36,585 nucleotides of DNA, taken from Candidatus Hydrogenedentota bacterium (GTDB lineage: Bacteria > Hydrogenedentota > Hydrogenedentia > Hydrogenedentales > SLHB01). The notes under the pieces are model-generated. The model worked only from the letters and a program-made list of their open reading frames with translations, did not search any database and had not been told where the DNA came from. Shown here one piece after another: positions 7,886 through 12,672 of this stretch. Within the stretch, counting starts at the first letter, position 1; each line of letters begins with the position of its first letter. Made by a program: the position numbers and the translations under genes. The stretch spans positions 1 through 36,585 of the forward strand of contig JADLGB010000309.1 in NCBI GenBank assembly GCA_020849535.1. The letters run 5' to 3'.

Positions 7886-7905
7886 ATTCCCGCAAAGGCG
7901 GGAAT
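7886..7905. repeat. dRS3-like 20-bp inverted repeat
   Basis: ATTCCCGCAAAGGCGGGAAT is a perfect palindromic-arm repeat of the form ATTCCC-N8-GGGAAT. This is the layout of the neisserial dRS3 repeat and of similar repeats in many other bacteria. A second, partial copy in inverse orientation (GCGGGAATGACGG) begins at 7843. It may act as a target or end for small mobile elements, but no phage or transposase gene is adjacent. Confidence 0.6.
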
Positions 7906-8018
7906 CTATCTTCGCCGGGGGAAGTCCTCGTGCACTCGAAAGTCATTGCCCTTTGGCGACACGAAGTCCAGCGCTGAAGGATTGGGTTCAGGCCTTCAGA
8001 GCACGGCGTACAACCGCA

Positions 8019-8306
8019 GCCCTGATAAGGGCGCAGGAGTGTAGCCACGGGTGGAGCCGAAGGCGGAACCCGTGGATGGATGCAGTACCATACGATCAAG
8101 CCCCAGCGTGGGCGGGGGAAGTCCAGGCGGCCGTGGACAGTCCAATTCAACAGGAGCGTTGGATAGGTACCTGAAAAGTGATATCGGAACCGTGGCGAAG
8201 ACTCCTGCGCCCCGCTGGGGCTTTCGGAAAAAGCGGGCATGCCTACCCCGGGTTCCGCTTGCGGCTCCACCCGGGGCTATACCCCTGCGCCCTTGGCAGG
8301 GCTTAA
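8019..8306. repeat. Long near-palindrome with about 100-bp arms
   Basis: The arm 8019-8078 (AGCCCTGATAAGGGCGCAGG, then GGGTGGAGCCGAAGGCGGAAC) pairs with 8238-8306. The adjoining 8097-8121 (AAGCCCCAGCGTGGGCGGGG) pairs with 8202-8226. The whole segment can fold into one long hairpin centred near 8160. Its middle is the unit shared with 28900-28985. There is no T-run to suggest a simple terminator. Confidence 0.6.
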
Positions 8307-8600
8307 GATCAAAGAGATGCGTGGCAGTCGATACAGGCCTTCAAATCGATCACTTGAATGAAGCGCTGTGCTGCCGCGCTTGGAAAGCGAGGCAGTACTG
8401 AGGAGCGGCGTTCCGCTTTCACAATTCTCGGCGTTCCTCTGCGGACTTCGCGCTTCTGCGGTGGTGTGCCCTCAAATTACGGGCGAGACGCCCGTTACCC
8501 CCGCTCACATCCCCCTTGGTGGTCCCTTTATTGAATCGGTATAGCCTGTGAAATCGGGGGACGGCCATCTTCGTTTGGTTGCGGCTACGCCGTGATGGGC
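8136..8600. repeat. Composite repeat: units X and Y, copy 1
   Basis: Unit X (8136-8372) recurs inverted at 28805-28985. Shared strings include TCCAATTCAACAGGAGCGTT, AGTGATATCGGAACCGTG and GATCACTTGAATGAAGCGCT; the copy at 28.8 kb lacks about 100 bp of the middle. Unit Y (about 8361-8600) recurs in direct orientation at 26245-26500. Shared strings include GCGTTCCGCT, TCTGCGTTCCTCTGCG-like words, ACGGGCGAGACGCCCG-like words, CTTGGTGGTC, TTGAATCGGT and GCGGCTACGCCG. The middle of unit Y uses the 'cctctgcg...cgcgcctctgcg' words common to intergenic repeats of many environmental bacteria. Confidence 0.75.
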
Positions 8601-8641
8601 TTTAAGTTCCTGGATTGCGTCATGGCGGCAATTCGGCCGAT
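8597..8641 (+). pseudogene. Remnant of a RelE/ParE-type toxin gene
   Basis: The 15 codons read GFKFLDCVMAAIRPI. The intact ParE-like toxin 2 kb downstream has GFEFLDCIEAALRST at the matching place, with nine identical residues and 31 of 45 identical bases by eye. Upstream the sequence is unit Y of the composite repeat; downstream the similarity stops and the DUF4926 gene begins. The simplest reading is that the repeat replaced the 5' part of a toxin gene. The match is short, so chance similarity cannot be excluded. Confidence 0.45.
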
Positions 8642-8675
8642 AATCGGAAGTGACCGCGTATCCACGAGGAAGATC

Positions 8676-8909
8676 ATGAGGGTCAATGAGCTGGACACGG
8701 TAGTGCTCGACCGCGACCTGCCTAAGCAGGGCCTTCGGCGAGGGGATCTCGGAGCGGTGGTTCAAGTTCACGCTTCGGACGCGCTCGAGGTCGAATTCGT
8801 CAGTGCCTCGGAACGCACGGAAACTTTGGTTACTCTCAAGGAGACCGATCTGCGCGCGGCCGCCGATGGCGATCTCGTCACGGTCAGAAGACTGAACCGC
8901 TTGGCGTGA
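8676..8909 (+). CDS. DUF4926 domain protein (toxin-antitoxin-associated)
   Basis: This 77-residue protein reads MRVNELDTVVLDRDLPKQGL, then RRGDLGAVVQVHASDALEVE, then FVSASERTETLVTLKETDLR. This is the DUF4926 pattern: a small SH3-like beta-barrel in which a 'vvL..dlp..gL..GdvGtVV.v' strand pair precedes 'ayeVEFvd..g.t.a.vtl...dlr'. The start at 8676 follows a good ribosome-binding site (GAGGA, 8666-8670); an earlier in-frame ATG at 8592 lies in repeat and parE-remnant sequence. DUF4926 genes are often found beside small toxin-like genes, so an antitoxin-like role is plausible but unproven. A parE-like remnant directly upstream fits that idea. The next gene begins 33 bp downstream on the same strand. 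Confidence 0.7.
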   Translation: MRVNELDTVVLDRDLPKQGLRRGDLGAVVQVHASDALEVEFVSASERTETLVTLKETDLRAAADGDLVTVRRLNRLA

Positions 8910-8942
8910 GGCAGAGCGCGCTCGGCATCGTTGGAGGTGCAA

Positions 8943-9770
8943 ATGGTAAGTCCTATCGGAATGGCGGTGATTCTGCTGGTCTTGTTGCTCCCGGTGCTCT
9001 ACATCGCGGGCGAGGTCAAGCAAATGCGTTATCTGCGCGTGGGTGCATTTGTCTTTCTCCTTCCCATTTGCGTCTTTGTGGCTTGGGGGGTGGGCATGCT
9101 GCAGCAGCTTGACTACAACGCCCACTATGGAGGGGCATCGCAGAGCCTGATACAAGCTACAATCGAACAGCTTGAAGGTGGAAATGTTGGTCATGCCATT
9201 GGGTGCTTGAAGGAACTGGACAGCAAGTATGAGCCGACGTACGAAAACACAGGGAATTATGACGCGCTCACCAAAGAGACGGTCCAGCGGTTGAAGTCAA
9301 TGCCCATCCCTCCGGCTAAATCTCCACTAGACAGCGCAACGGCAGCAGGCGCCGTATCGACAGCCGCCGAAGCATCTGAAACGGATTATGAGAAGCCATC
9401 CGGGTGGATGACCGTTGATGTTCGAGGGCATTTCTCCATGGACCTTCCACCGAGCGCCGAAGAGGTTCCCGTCCAGGGCATCGACTCGCTGGTTGGGAAA
9501 TACCGAATCGGTGATATCGAGTTGACGTATGATTATGGTGCGTATTCGTCCACTCTTGAAGAACTCAGTAGCCACGAAGGTCACACGAGAACAGAAGTCG
9601 TGGTTGACGGATGCATCGCTGACTTGGTCACTACGAGCGCTGGCGACTTGGGATTAGCATTCCCGAAGGTTCCTTCCGGGGCTAGGTTGACACTCCACGC
9701 CCATTACACTGAACCAGAATCGGAAGACATCGTGCGGAAGGTCTTGCTCAGCGTCAGCTTTCCGAGGTGA
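8943..9770 (+). CDS. Predicted membrane protein of unknown function
   Basis: I do not recognise this 275-residue protein. It begins with two transmembrane helices (about 5-22 and 32-54) joined by a short charged loop (GEVKQMRYLR), which would place residues 55-275 on the same side of the membrane as the N-terminus. A helical stretch follows (SLIQATIEQLEGGNVGHAIGCLKELDSKYE), then a small-residue linker of Ala and Ser, then a beta-rich C-terminal domain of about 120 residues (GWMTVDVRGHFSMDLPPSAE to VRKVLLSVSF) that looks like a lipid- or substrate-binding sandwich. The start is the ATG at 8943, preceded by GGAGGT at 8933-8938, rather than the TTG four codons earlier. It may share a transcript with the DUF4926 gene. 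Confidence 0.6.
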   Translation: MVSPIGMAVILLVLLLPVLYIAGEVKQMRYLRVGAFVFLLPICVFVAWGVGMLQQLDYNAHYGGASQSLIQATIEQLEGGNVGHAIGCLKELDSKYEPTYENTGNYDALTKETVQRLKSMPIPPAKSPLDSATAAGAVSTAAEASETDYEKPSGWMTVDVRGHFSMDLPPSAEEVPVQGIDSLVGKYRIGDIELTYDYGAYSSTLEELSSHEGHTRTEVVVDGCIADLVTTSAGDLGLAFPKVPSGARLTLHAHYTEPESEDIVRKVLLSVSFPR

Positions 9771-9850
9771 ACTCTGTCGCGTCTTCAGTCCATCGCACAC
9801 CTGGCCGGGTGCAAAGAGGGGGTTGCATCTTTCTCTTGCTGTAAGTACTA

Positions 9851-9876
9851 TTAAGTGTACGCTTAAATGTACATGG
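9851..9876 (+). promoter_or_regulatory. Palindromic operator in front of the Phd antitoxin
   Basis: TTAAGTGTACGCTTAA (9851-9866) is a near-perfect inverted repeat with TTAAG/CTTAA arms around GTAC. It overlaps a second one, TGTAC-N8-GTACA (9856-9873). They lie just upstream of the ribosome-binding site GGAGGA (9875-9880) of the antitoxin gene. Phd/YefM antitoxins repress their own operon by binding short palindromes in this position, so this is the expected operator; binding itself is inference. Confidence 0.55.
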
Positions 9877-9884
9877 AGGACCCT

Positions 9885-10166
9885 ATGCCTAGGATGAGAA
9901 TTGACGAAGATATCCGGCCGCTTTCCGAGTTCAGGGCGGCAGTCGCGTCATTTGTGAAGAGGACGCGCGAGACACAACGACCGTTGGTACTCACGCAGCG
10001 CGGACGCGGCGTTGCCGTCCTCATGGACGCGGGCGAGTTCGAGCGGATGCGGGAGCGGCTCGAAATACTCGAGGATATCTATCGCGCCGAAGAGCAGCTT
10101 TCCGCTGGCAAAGGTGTGTCTCACGACGAGGCCAAGGCACGGGTCCTTAAAGGGCTCAAGCGGTGA
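9885..10166 (+). CDS. Phd/YefM-family antitoxin
   Basis: The 93-residue protein has the Phd/YefM fold: an N-terminal DNA-binding half (IRPLSEFRAAVASFVKRTRE, then TQRPLVLTQRGRGVAVLMDA, then GEFERMRERLEILEDI) and a disordered, charged C-terminal half that would wrap the toxin (YRAEEQLSAGKGVSHDEAKA). The start at 9885 follows GGAGGA at a short spacing; an upstream in-frame ATG at 9867 lies inside the operator. In cells this type of antitoxin neutralises a RelE/ParE or Doc toxin and autorepresses. No complete toxin gene follows: the next 90 bp carry only a short fragment, then a different antitoxin-toxin pair. It may therefore be an orphan, or may have been left behind when its toxin decayed. Confidence 0.88.
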   Translation: MPRMRIDEDIRPLSEFRAAVASFVKRTRETQRPLVLTQRGRGVAVLMDAGEFERMRERLEILEDIYRAEEQLSAGKGVSHDEAKARVLKGLKR

Positions 10167-10170
10167 GAAA

Positions 10171-10251
10171 TGCGTGGTCTTAATTCGCGTTGGAGATAGT
10201 CCGGGAAATTTGAGGGTACGAATTGTCACTCGCGAAAAACCGCCGAGGTAG
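10171..10251 (+). pseudogene. Possible toxin-gene remnant (DUF5615/PIN-like tail)
   Basis: Between the Phd gene and the next antitoxin, the frame that ends in TAG at 10249-10251 reads CVVLIRVGDSPGNLRVRIVT. It has no start codon or ribosome-binding site. The string 'vvLiRvGd.p' followed by 'vRv' resembles the last two strands of DUF5615 (PIN-like) toxins, which would fit a decayed partner of the antitoxin. The match is short and from memory, so treat it as a suggestion. Confidence 0.25.
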
Positions 10252-10255
10252 GCCC

Positions 10256-10483
10256 ATGAATTCCGATCAGATCAGAGACGAGATTGACAGGCTGGCGTTG
10301 TCTGAGAAGATACTCTTAGTCGAAGACATCTGGGACTCCATCGCCGCCAGCAATTTGGACATCCCACTGCCTGACTGGCAGAAGCAGGAGTTGGATAAGA
10401 GATACAAGGAGTACGAGGAAGGGAAGGTGGGATTGCATGAGTGGCAGTCCGTGCACGAGGAACTGCGCGATCAATACAAATGA
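10256..10483 (+). CDS. Addiction-module antitoxin component (putative PHA family)
   Basis: The 75-residue protein matches the small 'putative addiction module component' family: EIDRLALSEKILLVEDIWDS, then IAASNLDIPLPDWQKQELDK, then a run of charged residues (RYKEYEEGKVGLHEW). It is the antitoxin half of a ParE-type pair. The ATG at 10256 follows a GAGGTAGG ribosome-binding site; an in-frame start 11 codons upstream falls in the toxin remnant and is less likely. Its stop codon shares four bases (ATGA, 10480-10483) with the start of the toxin gene, so translation is coupled, which is the usual way these systems keep antitoxin in excess. Confidence 0.85.
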   Translation: MNSDQIRDEIDRLALSEKILLVEDIWDSIAASNLDIPLPDWQKQELDKRYKEYEEGKVGLHEWQSVHEELRDQYK

Positions 10484-10761
10484 AGCTGCGCTACACGGAC
10501 AGAGCGAAGGATGATGTGCAAGTTGCCTTTGCCTGGTACGAACGGCAGAGACGTGGACTCGGTTTCGAATTCCTGGATTGCATTGAGGCCGCACTGCGGT
10601 CGACCATGGCGAACCCTGAGCTTTACGGAATCATCTATCTGACTTTCAGGCGCATTGTCGTCAGGCGTTTTCCATTCAGCGTGTTCTATGCCGTTGAGAA
10701 TGACGAGCTAGTCGTGCATTCGGTCTTCCACAATCGGCAAGACCCTGCGCGCAGGCCGTAA
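10480..10761 (+). CDS. RelE/ParE-family toxin
   Basis: This 93-residue protein is a full-length RelE/ParE toxin. It has MKLRYTDRAKDDVQVAFAWY at the first strand and helix, then ERQRRGLGFEFLDCIEAAL, NPELYGIIYLTFRRIVVRRF with the conserved basic strand, and FPFSVFYAVENDELVVHSVF with the C-terminal HNRQDPARRP. Members act on DNA gyrase (ParE) or on ribosome-bound mRNA (RelE). The pairing with an addiction-module antitoxin of this type and the 'SVFHNRQDP' ending favour a ParE-like label, but the target cannot be read from sequence. The start overlaps the antitoxin stop. A short fragment of a related gene survives at 8597-8641. Confidence 0.88.
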   Translation: MKLRYTDRAKDDVQVAFAWYERQRRGLGFEFLDCIEAALRSTMANPELYGIIYLTFRRIVVRRFPFSVFYAVENDELVVHSVFHNRQDPARRP

Positions 10762-10790
10762 CAGCGGTCAACGAATTATCTCCAGTTCGT

Positions 10791-11369
10791 CTACGGAATC
10801 TCATGGGATTCTGCTTCCTGCAGCGCATTCACTGCTTGCTCAAGTTCCTTCAGGATGGGGTGTTCCCAGCCGTCGCTGAGCACACGGACCATCGCCGTGT
10901 AGTACCAGAGGCTGCCGTCGCGGCGGCCTTGGAAGCGGTCCCAGACGATGGGGCCCTCGGCTTTCAGGTCGCGCAGAATGATGCGGACATTGTGGAGCTT
11001 GTCGGCCGCGATGATGAGGCGGAGTTCGGGCGGGGCCTCGGCGGCGCGTTCGATATAGGACTTCTTCCGTTCGAGCCAGGGCGGTTTGGGATGGGTGAAC
11101 GCGTCGCTACATCCCTCGACGAGATCGGCCACATGCGGGCCGAATGTTTCCCGGATCTCCCCGAGCGTCTTCATGCCTTCACCATCTTCAACCGCGTCGT
11201 GAAGCAGCGCGGCTATGAATTGATCCTCTTCGCCCCCGTTTTCGCCCACCAGCGCCGCCACGGACATCACGTGCGTGATGAAGGGCGCGCCGCTGCCTTT
11301 GCGCTGCTGTCCCTGGTGTATGCGGTGGGCAAAGGAGAACGCCTGTTCGATTCGTTGGGTGTAGTTCAT
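10791..11369 (-). CDS. HD-domain protein, stand-alone (p)ppGpp hydrolase-like
   Basis: This 192-residue cytoplasmic protein has the HD fold of the RelA/SpoT hydrolase domain. Metal and catalytic residues are in place: His33 (FITHVMSVA), His57-Asp58 with Glu61-Asp62 (ALLHDAVED), and Asp123 in AADKLHN. The KGSGAPFITH and KKSYIERAAEAPPELRLIIA segments are also typical. There is no synthetase, TGS or ACT domain, so it is comparable to small alarmone hydrolases (MESH1 type), which would degrade (p)ppGpp or a related nucleotide using manganese. Other HD-4 proteins act on different phosphoesters, so substrate is inference. It lies immediately downstream of, and convergent to, the toxin-antitoxin pair (29 bp between stops). 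Confidence 0.82.
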   Translation of the reverse strand: MNYTQRIEQAFSFAHRIHQGQQRKGSGAPFITHVMSVAALVGENGGEEDQFIAALLHDAVEDGEGMKTLGEIRETFGPHVADLVEGCSDAFTHPKPPWLERKKSYIERAAEAPPELRLIIAADKLHNVRIILRDLKAEGPIVWDRFQGRRDGSLWYYTAMVRVLSDGWEHPILKELEQAVNALQEAESHEIP

Positions 11370-11395
11370 GCTGGAAACGACCGTTAAGTTCGCTC

Positions 11396-11502
11396 TGTGT
11401 TATGAGGTTGCATTGCAGCAACGCGTTGGGAAAAACGGTGCCGTCGCCATTTGAGTGAGCGCCCTTTGACTATCAAACCGGTGCTATCTTCACGGTTTGC
11501 CA
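11396..11502 (+). repeat. Family-P repeat, half-element copy 2
   Basis: It matches 7720-7823 end to end, sharing TATGAGGTTG-like, AGCAACGCGTTGGG-like, GTGAGCGCC and TCAAACCGGTGCTATCTTCA strings. It starts about 26 bp upstream of the HD-domain gene's start codon, so it may carry or disturb that gene's promoter. Confidence 0.75.
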
Positions 11503-11589
11503 GTTGCGGCGGCGTCGAGACCTCGTCGCTGCTCAAGTTGGCGATGTACGGCCGCACATCGGGATTGTGACCCGATTCGCGTGCATTGG

Positions 11590-11646
11590 TGTTCATTGGC
11601 GGTTCCTATCTCTTCAACCGTGAATGGACGCGAAAGAACGCCAATG
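11590..11646. repeat. Hairpin repeat of 'cattggcggttc' type
   Basis: CATTGGCGGTTC (11596-11607) pairs with GAACGCCAATG (about 11636-11646) around a loop that includes TGAATGGACGCGAAAG. This is a member of the common intergenic class whose words are 'gcgtgcattggtgttcattggcggtt'. No gene or terminator is implied. Confidence 0.5.
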
Positions 11647-11776
11647 GTAGATCCCGTAAAGGCCATTCGTGTCAGCCCCATTCAACTGCGGTATCCAACT
11701 TCATGCGGTCTTTCGGAGAAGTGGAAACGCGCGGCGCAGCCCTCGGAAACTCGCGCTGTCACGGTCAACCGATCGT

Positions 11777-12391
11777 CTAGAAATGTGTCTGCTTGGGCCG
11801 CGCGATTCTGGAGATGGGCAAATCCAGGAGGTGCTCCACCCGGCTGCACAGGTCCGCCAGGCTGAACGGCTTTTTCAGGTAATCGTCGAATCCGTAATCC
11901 GTGAGGAGCCGGGCTTCGTCGTCATCGATGTAACCGGAAATCGCCAGGATACGGGAACTCTTGGTTTCCGCGCGGGTTTTGACGCGTTCGCACACCATGC
12001 GCCCGTCCATATCGGAGAGGTGGATATCGAGAATGACCACGTGCGGATTATGCTCGGCCACCTGGGTGCCTGCATCAAATCCGGTGGACGCGACGTACAC
12101 CTTGTAGTCCCCGGCTTTTGCCAGGGCCGCGGGAATCACATCGAGGTAATAGGGGTCGTCATCCACGACCAGGATGCGCTTCTCGCCTTCTTCCAGGCGC
12201 TCCAGCGGAATGCCATGGTTCAACATGAACAGACGCAAGTTGTCGTAAGGTATCCGGCGATCTCCGCCGGGTCCGAGCCGGTAGCCTTCGATCTGACCCA
12301 GATCGAACCAGCGGGACACTGTGTCGGGTGAAACGCCGCAAATCGCGGCCACTTCCCCGCTCGTGAATACTTTGTTCTTCACATCTGACAT
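11777..12391 (-). CDS. Response regulator with N-terminal excisionase-like HTH and C-terminal receiver
   Basis: The 204-residue protein puts the DNA-binding domain first: a MerR/excisionase-type helix-turn-helix at about 9-60 (SGEVAAICGVSPDTVSRWFD, then GYRLGPGGDRRIPYDNLRLF). A complete receiver domain follows at about 72-195: acidic cluster Asp77-79 (ILVVDDDP), phospho-acceptor Asp122 (VVILDIHLSDMDG), Ser152 (AISGY) and Lys174 (YLKKPFS). Most response regulators have the opposite order. The HTH resembles BldC-type domains. No histidine kinase is adjacent, so its phosphodonor must be encoded elsewhere. A perfect TATAAT box lies about 110 bp upstream, giving a leader of roughly 100 bases. Its target genes are unknown; the divergent glycan gene at 12673 is a candidate. 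Confidence 0.88.
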   Translation of the reverse strand: MSDVKNKVFTSGEVAAICGVSPDTVSRWFDLGQIEGYRLGPGGDRRIPYDNLRLFMLNHGIPLERLEEGEKRILVVDDDPYYLDVIPAALAKAGDYKVYVASTGFDAGTQVAEHNPHVVILDIHLSDMDGRMVCERVKTRAETKSSRILAISGYIDDDEARLLTDYGFDDYLKKPFSLADLCSRVEHLLDLPISRIARPKQTHF

Positions 12392-12502
12392 TGCATCACC
12401 TGCTGCGTTCAGGCCTACAAGTGCGGCGTCGCCTTGTTACCCTGATTTCCGGTCTTGCATGGTTTGCGGGTTCCCAAGGATTTGATGCTAACAGGCCTTC
12501 CC

Positions 12503-12508
12503 ATTATA
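12503..12508 (-). promoter_or_regulatory. Candidate -10 box for the HTH-receiver gene
   Basis: The minus strand reads TATAAT here, a perfect -10 consensus. It is preceded by TTGAC directly and by TTGCCG 14 bases further up, neither at ideal -35 spacing. Confidence 0.4.
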
Positions 12509-12558
12509 GTCAAGCCGCTGTGCGGCAAGTCGATGACCGCAGGCCATGCAACGGGTTA

Positions 12559-12614
12559 GGGACAGACACCGTGTTTCGCTGCACAAAGCTTGCGCGAAAG
12601 ACGGTGTCAGTCCC
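12559..12614. repeat. Hairpin repeat of 'gggacagacaccg' type
   Basis: GGGACAGACACCGT (12559-12572) pairs with ACGGTGTCAGTCCC (12601-12614), and the interior continues pairing (TTTCGCTGCA with TGCGCGAAA). The hairpin lies 58 bp before the epimerase-aminotransferase start codon. This word pair is a common dispersed intergenic repeat; no T-run follows, so a terminator is not favoured. The bases just after it (AACTGCCGAATCTAGG) resemble those after the palindrome at 26222. Confidence 0.6.
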
Positions 12615-12672
12615 ATTCAACTGCCGAATCTAGGTTTAGACCTCAAGCGCCGAATTCTCCTGGAGTAAAGGA

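Larger units (their letters stand above)
7585..8675. other. Gene-free stretch filled with at least four repeat families
   Basis: About 1.1 kb without a credible gene. From left to right it holds half of a palindromic element (7720-7823), a GCGGGAAT-type repeat (7840-7905), a long near-palindrome (8019-8306), and composite repeats shared with 26245-26500 and 28805-28985 (8136-8600). It ends with a short parE-like remnant (8597-8641). Reading frames here give well-known artefact strings such as PAFAGMT and RHSRKGGN and are not genes. Confidence 0.6.
11370..11776. other. Gene-free stretch with two repeats
   Basis: About 400 bp between two minus-strand genes. It holds family-P copy 2 (11396-11502), a hairpin-forming repeat (11590-11646), and a fragment at 11671-11695 (GTCAGCCCCATTCAACTGC) that recurs near 12607. 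I see no gene. Confidence 0.5.
12392..12672. other. Divergent intergenic region with promoter and hairpin
   Basis: The region separates the HTH-receiver gene (minus) from the epimerase-aminotransferase gene (plus). It carries the minus-strand TATAAT box and the 56-bp hairpin described separately, and the ribosome-binding site GGAG for the plus-strand gene at 12662-12665. Confidence 0.5.

Noticed and set aside
7696..7977. Small plus-strand frame containing PAFAGMT and RHSRKGGN
   Set aside because: These strings are known artefacts of translating GCGGGAATGACGG-type repeats.
8505..9194. 229-residue minus-strand frame antisense to DUF4926 and the membrane-protein gene
   Set aside because: It runs through a repeat and two better-supported genes and matches no family.
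10803..11387. 194-residue plus-strand frame antisense to the HD-domain gene
   Set aside because: All catalytic HD motifs are on the minus strand; this frame has no domain.
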